Positions 1-8,956 of a stretch of 64,000 bases of DNA are shown one piece after another (within the stretch, counting starts at the first letter, position 1; each line of letters opens with the position of its first letter). The notes beneath the pieces were generated by a model. The model made no database searches. It was not told the origin of the DNA and saw only the letters and a list, made by a program, of their open reading frames with translations. The translations under genes and the position numbers were made by a program. The DNA is from JAIYDQ01 sp034408855 (GTDB lineage Bacteria; Planctomycetota; Planctomycetia; Pirellulales; Pirellulaceae): contig JAWXCK010000109.1 in assembly GCA_034408855.1 (NCBI GenBank), forward strand, positions 1-64,000, written 5' to 3'.

Positions 1-76
1 ATCAAGCAACCCAGAATCGCAATCACCCCGGCCATCAATCTAGCAACCACCAAACCAGCCAAACCGGAAAAGTTGC

Positions 77-514
77 TCAATCCCTGACCGGAGTCGACAT
101 TTTGAATATCGACCTATCTTCGTCGCTGCGCTTTCGCTTGATCGCAATCGCCTTCATGTCAGCCAATATCGAATCGACCAAAGTAAAGTCGACGACTTCA
201 CCCGAAGCAATCGCCTTAGCTAACTTTCCCACGCACCACAGTTCGTTAGCCAGTCGTGCACTATGAATTTCAGCCACTTCATCCGGCGTGATGTAGCGAA
301 CAATCGTGCCTTGCTGCGGCTTTATAACAAGCAATCGTTCGGATTCTAAGGCATTCAACGCCAATCGTATAGGGCTTCTCGAAACCTCGAGTGCGTATGT
401 TTCCGCCAAGTCAACTTCAATCTTCGCCTCGCTCAAACAATCGCCGGGCAAATATTTTTCGAGGAGCAGGCATCGAATAGCGTCGATCGTCGCAAGTTTC
501 TTATGTTTCGTCAT
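77..514 (-). CDS. GntR-family regulator, truncated FCD domain
   Basis: 145-residue protein. Residues about 5-72 form a GntR winged helix-turn-helix: an N-terminal helix that sets the DNA-binding start, a recognition region around SRSPIRLALNALE, and a wing with GTIVRYITPDEVAEI. From about residue 75 it reads like the start of an FCD/FadR C-terminal ligand domain (EIHSARLANELWCVGKLAK), but it stops after about 70 more residues, whereas FadR-type members are usually 210-240 residues. The end (around DRSIFKM) looks unrelated to the family, so this is either a short variant or a regulator that lost its effector domain. It stands alone; the target is unknown. Confidence 0.7.
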   Translation of the reverse strand: MTKHKKLATIDAIRCLLLEKYLPGDCLSEAKIEVDLAETYALEVSRSPIRLALNALESERLLVIKPQQGTIVRYITPDEVAEIHSARLANELWCVGKLAKAIASGEVVDFTLVDSILADMKAIAIKRKRSDEDRSIFKMSTPVRD

Positions 515-1095
515 TTTTGGGCACCGAAATGAGTTGACATCTCCTCTGACTCAGATATAGGATTGTCTAAATCATCTCGCTGACATTCAAGTCGTCAACA
601 ACATGAATCCAGGAATCCAAAGTGTCTAACAGACAGACGCGTTTCTCGACGAGTAACACGATCGCATCTTGGCGTATGCGATGTTTGATGCAGTGCGCGA
701 AAGCGCGGCGGACGTCCCCCTTCCTGTGGTGCGGATCATAGTGCAAGAGGGACGTTTTTATTTGTGGAACTGCTGAAAGCAGGCTTCGCATGATAAAACC
801 TTAGAAAAACCTAAGAGTCAATCCGTTTCTTATGCGGGTAGTGGTTCTCGGTGCGGCCCGCATGCCTTATTCAAGCGAGGTTGCTGCTCAGCAACAGTTC
901 CATATTATTGGACAACTTTGTACCACGTCACGAAAAAGATCACAAAATACTTGTTTCGCGTATCTTTCGTTCACTACAATAGACTTAACCGCACCACTTG
1001 AACCGGTTCCGCGTAACCCGGTTGCATTCCCCCGCCAGTCCTCCGCTTCTTGCAGGAAGCATTGATGACTCGTTTTCTAACTTGGAGTGGTGCAA
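515..1095. other. Intergenic, no supported gene
   Basis: About 580 bases between the GntR gene and the next plus-strand gene. Short open frames exist on both strands (for example 567-791 minus), but none has a recognisable motif or a convincing ribosome binding site. The promoters of the two divergent genes should lie here. Confidence 0.5.
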
Positions 1096-1770
1096 ATGAG
1101 TAAAGCGTCACAAAGTACTACGTTTACGGATCGCGATTCCCAATTATCCCGACTTCTGCTCGATGATTGGCCTGGTCTCAATGAAAAGGAACGGTACCAA
1201 CGTGCATGCCAGGTCGTTTCAACGTTGACTCAAAGAAATGCCGTACATAAAAGCAATGGGCCTCTAGGTTCGAAAGGGGAACCTGCTACCGAAACGCTGA
1301 GACAGCTCCTGCTCGTACTCCTACGTCATTCACGCCGCGAAGGACTACAGATTGTCTTTGGTCAATTGGTAAAAAAGATCGTCGTCAACTGTGGCAAGAG
1401 CGATCGCGTTTATCGCACAGCCCCGAATACACTGTATTTATATCAAACTGAGCATTTAATGGATTGGTATGACGAAACCGCATCACAAGACACGGTTCGG
1501 ATGCTTGCGGGGCTGATGTACGACGATTGCAGCGCGCAGGAACGAGAAGGATTTGATGATTTTTATTCGGCGTGTGGACCGCTGACTAACGAAATGAATT
1601 GCAAGGATGAAGCGACGTATTTCCTAGCTCGATCGTACCTCGCTTCCACCGACTCGAATTGGAAGCGCGTGCTTGACGTTGACACCACACGACCCTTGGT
1701 TTTACGCTCCGCCGCTGACCGTATTGCGTGGACTAAAACACGTTGGAAACGCTATGGCGTAACCGTTTGA
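1096..1770 (+). CDS. Hypothetical protein, 224 residues
   Basis: Soluble protein with no signal peptide or membrane segment and no domain I recognise. The ATG at 1096 is preferred over upstream GTG codons because a TTGGAG ribosome binding site ends about 8 bases before it. The sequence is rich in charged helical stretches, with a central leucine-rich helix around ETLRQLLLVLLRHSRREG. It converges on and overlaps the next, minus-strand gene by 19 bases at the 3' ends. Confidence 0.6.
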   Translation: MSKASQSTTFTDRDSQLSRLLLDDWPGLNEKERYQRACQVVSTLTQRNAVHKSNGPLGSKGEPATETLRQLLLVLLRHSRREGLQIVFGQLVKKIVVNCGKSDRVYRTAPNTLYLYQTEHLMDWYDETASQDTVRMLAGLMYDDCSAQEREGFDDFYSACGPLTNEMNCKDEATYFLARSYLASTDSNWKRVLDVDTTRPLVLRSAADRIAWTKTRWKRYGVTV

Positions 1771-2459
1771 TTCGAAGAATAGCTTAACTCACCCTGAGTC
1801 ATTCCATCGAGCAAGTTATCCAATACTTCCAGGTTGCCTGCAGAATATGATCTGCAACCAGGTCCGACGAATCCTCGGCGATTCACAATCGCATCATTGA
1901 TACGCTCTTGAATTTCTTTCCACCTTGGGGAATAAATCACGAGCTTTGGACTTCCGTCGTCAACCTGTTCAACGTGACCAACCGGTCCATAAATCATTCC
2001 GACCTTCGAGCCCCGAATGTCAAGCATGTCATTATTTTGCGACTCAACTTGCGGCTCACCGTCTTCGGACAGAGCAATGCGTGGTTGCAAGTCGGCAATC
2101 ACGTCTGCCGCAAGCCTTTTTACGCGCCCATGAAGTAGCTCGACTCTGTTCTGAACAACATCTGGCGCCTGTCCTTCAAGCACGCTAATCAACTCTCCGA
2201 ACCTTTTCAGAATACAAGTCACCATTGTTTCAAACTCATTCTGAGTCGAAAGCCTTGCCACCATCTCAACAATGGACTCAATTACTTGCAAATAACAGAA
2301 TTCCATTTCGCTCTGATGCCAATCGTAGTCCGCGGATATAGACCGCGAGCGCAACGCAAACTTTTGCTCCGACATAAGTCTTACGACTATATCACGCGTC
2401 CATTGCCCTTCGTTTTCGACTCCCGTAGGTTGTCTATTCCGTTTTATTTTGTCTGCCAT
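1752..2459 (-). CDS. Hypothetical protein, 235 residues
   Basis: Unrecognised soluble, mostly helical protein. The N-terminus is basic (MADKIKRNRQ), followed by long amphipathic helices (residues about 50-140) and a C-terminal part around the segment KVGMIYGPVGHV. There is no catalytic motif that I can name. It is transcribed divergently from the TrpR-like gene at 2636, and its 3' end overlaps the preceding convergent gene, which suggests compact, functional packing. Confidence 0.55.
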   Translation of the reverse strand: MADKIKRNRQPTGVENEGQWTRDIVVRLMSEQKFALRSRSISADYDWHQSEMEFCYLQVIESIVEMVARLSTQNEFETMVTCILKRFGELISVLEGQAPDVVQNRVELLHGRVKRLAADVIADLQPRIALSEDGEPQVESQNNDMLDIRGSKVGMIYGPVGHVEQVDDGSPKLVIYSPRWKEIQERINDAIVNRRGFVGPGCRSYSAGNLEVLDNLLDGMTQGELSYSSNQTVTP

Positions 2460-2635
2460 AGAACACCTTGGTCTAAAGAAAGATGAGGTCTAAAGAAAGA
2501 CGAAGACTATTATACCGTCTTGCACTCTTAAATGCACTCCGGTAACATAACACCACGATATCGATTAATCAATATGCTCATCAACCAATTTACCAATTCT
2601 ATACCATATTGTAGCAAACAGGGCAGACAAGTCGA

Positions 2636-2983
2636 ATGGCACAGAAACCTCCAATACTAACAGATGCCATCGAGCTACTTGCTTTGGCGATCGTCGACGC
2701 CCGATCAACCGACCAAGCAAATGGACTCATCTTGGACCTTTTGAGCCACGGAGAACTTGATGATATCAAAAAGCGACTCGCGGTCGCTATCGCGATCGAA
2801 GTAAGTCGCGGATCAAATGGAACTCCATTACCAAACACAAAAATCTCCCAGCAATTGCAAGTATCCCCTAATACAGTTGGGAAAACACACCGCCAAATCT
2901 TTGGCCCCGACGCTTCGGGCGTTCTAGCAAAAACAGTTCGTAAATTTTGCGCGCGACGTTCAAACCCGTCCTCCAAAGTTTAG
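2636..2983 (+). CDS. TrpR/YerC-like helix-turn-helix protein
   Basis: 115 residues, all helical. The order of features matches TrpR/YerC-superfamily repressors: a helical N-terminus, a segment LLSHGELDDIKKRLAVAIAI like the family's helix before the HTH, then a helix-turn-helix around TKISQQLQVSPNTVGKTHR. That makes it a probable DNA-binding regulator; its ligand and target are unknown. A divergent promoter region of about 175 bases separates it from the minus-strand gene on its left. An insertion sequence sits 25 bases after its stop codon. Confidence 0.55.
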   Translation: MAQKPPILTDAIELLALAIVDARSTDQANGLILDLLSHGELDDIKKRLAVAIAIEVSRGSNGTPLPNTKISQQLQVSPNTVGKTHRQIFGPDASGVLAKTVRKFCARRSNPSSKV

Positions 2984-3008
2984 CTTTACCCTTAACCAAG
3001 GCCCTACA

Positions 3009-3026
3009 GAGCCTGCTGACTTAACA
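3009..3026 (+). repeat. Left terminal inverted repeat of IS
   Basis: 18 bases, GAGCCTGCTGACTTAACA, exactly complementary to 4389-4406; preceded directly by the target duplication CTACA. Confidence 0.85.
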
Positions 3027-3125
3027 GCGCGTGAGTAGAGCGAGCTCTTTCGACCCTTAGGATAAGGTTTGTTTTCCCTGTTTGCCATCTGGTTTCCCGA
3101 TGGTGTCACAATATTTTATCCGTTG

Positions 3126-3782
3126 TCAATTGAGCGTCGCCCCCTCCCAGAACCGGACGTGCGCCGTTAACGCATCCGGCTCCCCACGATGGCTATCCCG
3201 ACCCAACCAAGGTTGAATCGTTCTGTCAGCTAGGACCGTTGTCACTAAGGTACCGGCACTGAGTCCGGATAGTGCTTCCCTGACTGACGACCATCGCTCG
3301 GCCGCCTTCCCTCCACCAGAGTTACCCGGCTTCACTGGTAATATGCAGCCTTCGGACTTCCCAACGTCGTTTGCAAACCTCCCTTTTTCAGATTGGTGAT
3401 ACATACTCGCGACGTCGTAATTGGTCTTCACGCCGTACAAGAACAGTTGGGATCTCGCTGGTTGCCTTAAAGACATAATGGATAACGCGAGCGGGCCTTC
3501 GACTCCGGGCCTTCAATCAACACTCGCCATGACGCATTGATTGAGTTTGCCTTCAGGTATCCACACACCTTAGGCAGGATCCGATAGGAACAAAGTTTTC
3601 GGAGCTCAATACCGATCAGGGTTCGACAGTCAGTCGATACCTTTCACCCTCGCTACCTTTCTGTGTACGCTTCAACCGGCTTGTTACCAAGCAAGCTGCA
3701 ACACTCGATACTGAGCCTCTGGCTAAGAGCTACTCAGGTGGGAGTCTCACCCACTTGTCTTCAAACCATTTCCAGCACGCAC
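3126..3782 (-). mobile_element. Group II intron, ORF-less
   Basis: On the minus strand the element begins at 3782 with GTGCGTGCTGG, the GTGYG start typical of bacterial group II introns, followed by a segment with AGTGGGTGAGACTCCCACC like the usual domain I start. Near the 3' end, 3150-3182 folds as domain V: GAGCCGGA pairs with TCCGGTTC, with a TGCG/CGCA inner stem. There is no reverse transcriptase gene; the only frame through domain IV (3126-3476) is short and motif-free. Domain VI is shortened or unclear, so the 3' boundary is approximate. At about 650 bases it has the size of ORF-less introns, which would need a maturase in trans. Confidence 0.7.
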
Positions 3783-3921
3783 ATGGATGGAATTGTTAAA
3801 ATGATATCGGTTTCTAGTCCCAAGCGGGAGGGTTGAATCATGCTTATGGATCAGAATTGGCGGTATCGCTTGGATCGATTTCGATTCTCGCAGAAATGGG
3901 ATAATCTTTCGCTTCAGGCGT

Positions 3922-4255
3922 TTGCAGTGCGATGGTTGTCTGCTCGTGGCTCGGTGTGTTTTGAAACCGAAGAGTGGCGCGTTTGGTCGTTCGGTAAGCA
4001 AGAATCAATACCAGTCAGAATACGATCGCGCGCGAACGGGCCAAGACCCAGGAGTATGCATCGATACGACGAGAGCATCCCGCGATCGAACGAAAGCTGA
4101 ACGAAATAATGAATCACTATGGCGGGCGATTTGCTCGGTACTGGGGCCGTGAGAAAGTTCGCATTCACCAATACATGAGTTGTACAACAGCCAACATCAA
4201 GCAGATGACGCGATTGATGGCGAGAGCTCTGCGCAGCCGACACCTAAAAAGCTAA
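3922..4255 (+). pseudogene. DDE transposase C-terminal remnant (IS1182/IS5-like)
   Basis: The frame starting at 3922 carries a C-x2-C zinc-like pair and QYQSEYDRAR; after a frameshift near 4035 it continues as ERAKTQEYASIRREHPAIERK and then EIMNHYGGRFARYWGREKVRI. This order (paired cysteines, R-x-R-x2-T-x-EY, ER...E...HHGxRRARYxGxxKV) is the C-terminal part of IS1182/IS5-like DDE transposases. The N-terminal catalytic region with its acidic residues is missing. The fragment sits inside the inverted repeats at 3009-4406 and is evidently what remains of that element's own transposase. Confidence 0.75.
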
Positions 4256-4388
4256 TTTAGAAGCATGATCGCTGAAAAGCTCGAAGCCTGAGCGAGAAAA
4301 CTCGGCGGGCGACTGTCTGACTGGGTCACAAAGGCTGCGATGAATAAAAAATCGCGAACTAAGGCAAAAAAGAACCAATCAGTCATGT

Positions 4389-4406
4389 TGTTAAGTCAGC
4401 AGGCTC
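4389..4406 (-). repeat. Right terminal inverted repeat of IS
   Basis: 18 bases, exact complement of 3009-3026, followed by the second copy of the target duplication CTACA (4407-4411). Confidence 0.85.
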
Positions 4407-4579
4407 CTACATGACTCTGTCAAGCATTCAGTCCCCTCTTGAGCTGGGTATGGTACCCATATTAGCTGCCATGTCAAACAGAATTTGTTTTTCCCACAAA
4501 GCAAATCTCGCGATTCCAAGCAACCTTCAATAGCATCCTCTAGATCGACGGGTCGATATTTTCCGTACAGCGACACGCT

Positions 4580-5042
4580 TTAGAACAAACCCAACACCCA
4601 GCCACCAAATACTTTGGGCCGCTCGGGTTGGCATCGTTGTTGAGTTTTTTCAATTTTGCGATCGCGTTCCTCGCCGATGACTTTGCTCAGTCCAGCGAAG
4701 CAATCAGCTGGCGTGATGTAGCCTTTCGCCGAGTGCAAGCGCACCGTGTTGTAATGAATTACATGACGGTGCACTCGCTTATCGGCTTCTTCCTTCGTCG
4801 AGGGGCAGGTTGCTCGGATGCATTCTTGTTTCAACGATCCATGCCATCGTTCAACCTTGCCAATGCTTTGCGGATAGTAGGGGCTCGTCCGGACATGCGT
4901 CGGGTTGTAGACACGAATGAATTCTTTGAAGTCGTGCCATTCGTGTCGGACACCTTTTCCTTTTCCGTATTTCAACCGTCGATAGCAACGCAACGACGAG
5001 AAGCACTTCCAACCCACCGCACATCGACGCCACCTCAATCAA
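4580..5042 (-). pseudogene. IS3/IS481-type integrase-core transposase fragment
   Basis: The frame contains the second half of a retroviral-type integrase core: HDFKEFI-like strand, THVRTSPYYPQSIGKVERWH with the usual PYxPQSxGKxER segment including the third acidic catalytic residue, then YNTVRLHSAKGYITPADCF, the standard C-terminal NxxRxHxxxGxxxPxxxF signature. The first two acidic residues and the N-terminal HTH are absent, and no matching ends were found. It lies directly right of the decayed IS and left of an RHS fragment, so it is probably a truncated IS that broke that gene. Confidence 0.75.
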
Positions 5043-5144
5043 CTACGATCACTCGCAACGACGCTGATGGGTCAAACGCTAAACTCGATGCCGCTGGGAG
5101 AGTTCGAAAAATTGTGATCGACGACGTTGAACATGGACAACCTG

Positions 5145-5385
5145 GCGTGATCCGCAGAATCGCATTGTCTACGTCATCGCCCAGGGTCGTTACTGAATCT
5201 GCCGTCTGACGGCCGAGTTTATCGTACGAATAACTGTGTACCGAGCCGTTTTGATCGGTCTTGGTCGTTGGTTGTCCTTGGCGATTGTAGGTGTAGGTAA
5301 TCTTGTCGGAAGTGTCGACGGAATCGGGATCTTGCATAGAGGCGCTCATCGAGCGAACCGTCGGATGGAAACGAACGAGATACAC
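5145..5385 (-). pseudogene. RHS/YD-repeat protein fragment
   Basis: About 80 residues with YD-repeat pattern: ITYTYNRQGQPTTKTDQNGS and HSYSYDKLGRQTADSVTTLG, the classic xYxYDxxGRxxxxxxxxG spacing of RHS repeats. The repeat pattern is lost by frameshift at about 5145, next to the integrase fragment. Intact RHS proteins have well over 1,000 residues, so this is a short relic of a large surface or toxin-delivery protein. No flanking part of the gene was recognised to the right. Confidence 0.65.
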
Positions 5386-6152
5386 ATCCTAAAGCAATTG
5401 TGACGTTTTGCAAGTGAATGGCAAATGACGAACGAACAACAGCGCTTCTACGTTCGGTGCTTCAATCGTGCGCCAGTAGTGGTCGCGACCCACGAAGCAT
5501 GAGCTTCACCACGACCATGCAGTTATTGGGTACGAATTGGTTGCTATGCGCCGTGATCGGCGTAACTGTCGAGTTAGCTCAACTCGGACAAGAAGCCTCA
5601 AGCAGCGAGCGAGTTGGAAACCGGCCGGATCGCGTAGAGCCGCGCGTGAACAAACGGCGACCGAAAGTGATCGCGTTGATGTCCAAACCACGACGCGAAT
5701 GCCACGCCGAGATAGGACTCGCAGTATGACCGTAAGTCCTTACATAACAACCAACAGTGCCATTCGTGTCCGACACCGTTTTGTTGATTCTGTTGATAAA
5801 TTGCGTCAAACGCTTGGGCTAGTTTGCTCAGGCAGAGCGATTTCGAGTTGAAAGGTATTTCGTTTCAGATTCGACAGATTGACAGTAGCGTTAACAGGAA
5901 GAAACCGTAATGCCTATGGCTTCTTCTTTCAGTACGGTTGCGCCGGTGACACACTCAGGATTCGGGATTCAACTGTTACGAGCCGAATTGTGGTCGCATT
6001 TTGGGCCGAATTGTGAATGTAGGGATTTCGACCTCTGATCTGAGTTGCATGGAAACGTGGGGCCACCCATCCTTTGAATGACGTAAATCTCGACCGCCGG
6101 CTATTCTTTCGCGACGAATTTTAAATCACCGGACGATGGACATTGCCAAAGC
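5386..6152. other. Intergenic, decayed sequence
   Basis: About 770 bases with overlapping short frames on both strands between the RHS relic and the haloperoxidase gene. None has a motif, good start signal or consistent reading, so it is read as degraded DNA plus the upstream region of the next gene. Confidence 0.5.
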
Positions 6153-8021
6153 ATGAAGGCCGCAAGTCCGTCGAAAGCCCACTGCATTCGCCGGGCGATT
6201 TTTAAAGTTGAATACCGCGACAAGTTTATTCGTCCGCCGATCTTGGGCAATGTTGCGGCGCCGCGGCAGCAAAGGCGACAAAAGCTCGTGTTCGGCGACA
6301 ACGAGATTTCCACGTTAGATGCACTTGTCGTTATCAATGATCTTCAGCGAAGTGGCTCGCGATCTGTGTTAGGCGTGCTTCGAAAGCCCGGCGACCCGTT
6401 TTGCGACGTCAACGGCGATGGGTTCGTTTCACCGATCGACGTTTTGGTCGTCATAAATACTCTCAATCGAAACCGCTCTCCGTTGAGTATTGTTGGTGGT
6501 GTCGCACCGAACTCAGACGCCAACGCCAATGGGGTTGTCCTAGGAACGTCACTTACCATCGTTGGACAGACGTTCGCAAATATTCCTGTAACCATTTCGA
6601 GCTTTGCCGACGCAAATCGACCGGCTATACGAGCTCGTTCCGGAGCGGACGGACGCTTTTCGATCGATGTTCCAATGACCGCTGGCTCTGAACAACTTCA
6701 AGTCACGGCAAGGGACGATCTAGGTCGGACGGAAAATTTTGTGCTCTCAGTTGACAAAGGCGATGTCATCACCGATTGGAATGCCGCCGCCTTGAACGTC
6801 ATTCGAGACTGGACGGCGCTTTCGAACGATCCATATCAAGGTCGAATTGTTCCTTCTCAACCGCCTCGTGTTGCAAAGAATCTAGCGATGATTCATGCCG
6901 CGATGTTCGATGCGGTCAACGCAACGAGTGGACAATACGATGCCTACGCATTTTTTCAGCCGATCCAAATAGATGCCTCACCCGTTGCTGCCGCAGCATC
7001 CGCTGCCTATCGAGTTGCATCAGCTCTCTATTCCGATGCCGACGAAATCGCCATTTGGGACGCAACGCTTGCCGAGTCAATTTCATCGATTGCGGATGAT
7101 GCAGCGAGAGCAAAGGGTTTAATTCTCGGACGACAAGTCGGCGATGCAATCCTAGCCGCTAGAGCGAACGATGGTTCTACCAGCGCCTCTACCTACGTTC
7201 CCGGAAACGAACCCGGCCATTGGAACCGAACTTTTCCTGACTACTTACCGCCGTTGCTTTCAAACTGGCAAAAAGTGAAGCCATTCGCTATTCCATTAGG
7301 CAATGCTTTTCGCCCGTCATCGCCGCCGACTCTGGCGAGCATCGAATACGCGAATGCTGTCGATCAAGTCATGCGGCTTGGTGGGCTAAACAGTACCGAG
7401 CGAACTACCGAGCAAACCGAGATTGCTCTATTCTGGGCCGATGGAGGCGGTACAGCAACTCCGCCCGGCCACTGGAACCGGATCGCAACCGACGTCATTC
7501 ACCGAGAAAATCTATCGCTCATCGAAAGCGCCCGCACGCTTGCCTTAGTAAATCTTGCCGTGGCCGACGCTGGAATCGCAAGCTGGGATGCTAAGTACTA
7601 TTACGATCTTTGGCGTCCCGTCGACGCCATCCGTGATGCCGATTCAGACGGGAATGTTGCAACAGTAGCCGATACGAATTGGCTTCCCCTATTGAAGACT
7701 CCCCCATTCCCAACATATACATCCGGCCACAGCACTTTCAGCGGAGCCGCCGCGGCCGTCTTAACAAAACTATTCGGCGACAACTACGTTTTTATATCAA
7801 CTGCCGACGGACACACCGGACTAGCTCAGCGACCACTTGCCGATTCCTTGATCACCACGAGAGAATTCACCAGCTTTGACCAAGCAGCCCACGAAGCTGG
7901 AATCAGCCGAATCTACGGCGGAATCCATTTTACTTTCGACAACACCGCCGGACTCGCAACCGGAAAATCCATCGGCGAGTTCGTTGCAAATGGCATGTTG
8001 AAAAGGAAAGCGACCGGATAG
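6153..8021 (+). CDS. Dockerin-repeat vanadium haloperoxidase-like (PAP2 superfamily) protein
   Basis: 622 residues. Residues about 50-110 hold two dockerin-like calcium repeats (STLDALVVINDL and DVNGDGFVSPIDVLVVINTL). A beta-rich segment follows, and from about 210 to the end it is a vanadium-dependent haloperoxidase/PAP2 domain. Its signatures are KYYYDLWRPVDAIR, PTYTSGHSTFSGA (the GHS phosphate/vanadate loop) and GISRIYGGIHFTFDN with the catalytic His. Such enzymes oxidise halides with peroxide. Exported members in this phylum usually begin with a signal-like sequence before the dockerin repeats; here the N-terminus lacks a clear one, so it may be damaged. It is monocistronic. Confidence 0.85.
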   Translation: MKAASPSKAHCIRRAIFKVEYRDKFIRPPILGNVAAPRQQRRQKLVFGDNEISTLDALVVINDLQRSGSRSVLGVLRKPGDPFCDVNGDGFVSPIDVLVVINTLNRNRSPLSIVGGVAPNSDANANGVVLGTSLTIVGQTFANIPVTISSFADANRPAIRARSGADGRFSIDVPMTAGSEQLQVTARDDLGRTENFVLSVDKGDVITDWNAAALNVIRDWTALSNDPYQGRIVPSQPPRVAKNLAMIHAAMFDAVNATSGQYDAYAFFQPIQIDASPVAAAASAAYRVASALYSDADEIAIWDATLAESISSIADDAARAKGLILGRQVGDAILAARANDGSTSASTYVPGNEPGHWNRTFPDYLPPLLSNWQKVKPFAIPLGNAFRPSSPPTLASIEYANAVDQVMRLGGLNSTERTTEQTEIALFWADGGGTATPPGHWNRIATDVIHRENLSLIESARTLALVNLAVADAGIASWDAKYYYDLWRPVDAIRDADSDGNVATVADTNWLPLLKTPPFPTYTSGHSTFSGAAAAVLTKLFGDNYVFISTADGHTGLAQRPLADSLITTREFTSFDQAAHEAGISRIYGGIHFTFDNTAGLATGKSIGEFVANGMLKRKATG

Positions 8022-8125
8022 AAATTGTCGGGATGTTTCCAGTTTGGCGAACCTTTTCAAGTCGGCGGTACTCCAGACGTACTCTCGCAACTTGGTTTAT
8101 CGGATTGTATCGAAAGATTTTTGCT

Positions 8126-8587
8126 GTGAAACTTGCAGAAGCCCTGATTCTTCGGGCAGATATGAAGAAAAAACTCGATTCCATGCGGGAACGCATGAAA
8201 GGGAACTGCTTGGTTCAAGAAGGAGAAGAGCCACACGAAGATCCACAGGCATTGCTGGAAGATTCCTTCCGTTTGCTCCAAGAACACGAACAGCTCATTT
8301 GTAAGATCAATCGAGCGAACTTGAGTGTGAAACTTTCTGATGGTCGATCGATAATGGAGGCGATCGCCGAACGTGACCGGCTGGTAGCTCAACATACGCT
8401 GCTAAAAGAAGCAGCCGCTAGCGCACGAAAGGATAACGCTTACTACAGCAACAGCGAAATCAAGTGGAAGGCTGTCGTGAAAGTTCCAGGCCTTGAAAAA
8501 CAAGCCGATGACCTTTCCAAGAAGATTCGGGAATTGAATACCGCTATCCAGTCGGTAAACTGGGCGTCTGACATGCCCGAAAAGTGA
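8126..8587 (+). CDS. DIP1984 (septicolysin-like) family protein
   Basis: The frame is open from 8033, but the family N-terminus MKLAEALILRAD starts exactly at the GTG at 8126, which gives a 153-residue protein of the usual family length. It has conserved helical features: KKLDSMRERM, VQEGEEPHEDP, INRANLSVKL and a C-terminal coiled segment. DIP1984/septicolysin proteins are small soluble helical proteins; the name comes from a lytic activity reported for one member and the general function is not established. It follows the haloperoxidase by about 100 bases on the same strand and may be cotranscribed. Confidence 0.8.
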   Translation: MKLAEALILRADMKKKLDSMRERMKGNCLVQEGEEPHEDPQALLEDSFRLLQEHEQLICKINRANLSVKLSDGRSIMEAIAERDRLVAQHTLLKEAAASARKDNAYYSNSEIKWKAVVKVPGLEKQADDLSKKIRELNTAIQSVNWASDMPEK

Positions 8588-8956
8588 TTAACATGGTTCC
8601 GGGCGAGCGTGGAGACCTGTGGCCAGCGGGTTGAAAATACACTGGCTAAAACTGGTGCTACGAGCCGCACCACCCAATTACCAATTAGGCTCCTTACTTC
8701 TCACCACCCAAAATTTACCAACGCACCTATCAATCCGTACTACCACACGCTGACGGAACCGCCGTTTTCCCTTCCTTAAGTCAAGCAAAATCGTCGAGGT
8801 TCCCCAAACGAGCAATTTTACAGCCCGCCTTCTTCTTCGTTCGAAAGTCCTATTGGCTTTTGCGAACAGGTTGCACGTTGGGCGGAGCGATGAACTTCCG
8901 GGGGCGAGAATCGGCCAGTAATTGCTAAGGCCAGCAATTGATGGTAGATAATTAGA
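8588..8956. other. Intergenic upstream of R-M genes
   Basis: About 370 bases without a credible gene; a 98-residue minus-strand frame (8678-8974) is low complexity and motif-free. It should hold the promoter of the restriction-modification pair. I saw no C-box motif in it. Confidence 0.5.

Larger units (their letters stand above)
3009..4406 (+). mobile_element. Decayed insertion sequence with intact ends
   Basis: Both ends carry an 18-bp perfect inverted repeat (GAGCCTGCTGACTTAACA at 3009-3026, its complement at 4389-4406). They are flanked by the direct repeat CTACA (3004-3008 and 4407-4411), a 5-bp target duplication that fixes both boundaries. Inside, only the C-terminal part of a DDE transposase remains (3922-4255, plus strand), and a group II intron lies antisense (about 3126-3782). 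Much of the original transposase gene is missing, so the element cannot move by itself, although the ends could still be used by a related transposase. Confidence 0.8.

Noticed and set aside
567..1065. Two short frames (567-791 minus, 832-1065 plus)
   Set aside because: No ribosome binding site, no motif and weak composition; left as intergenic.
3126..3476. 116-residue minus-strand open frame
   Set aside because: It runs through the 3' part of the group II intron, including domain V; no reverse-transcriptase motif. Explained by the intron.
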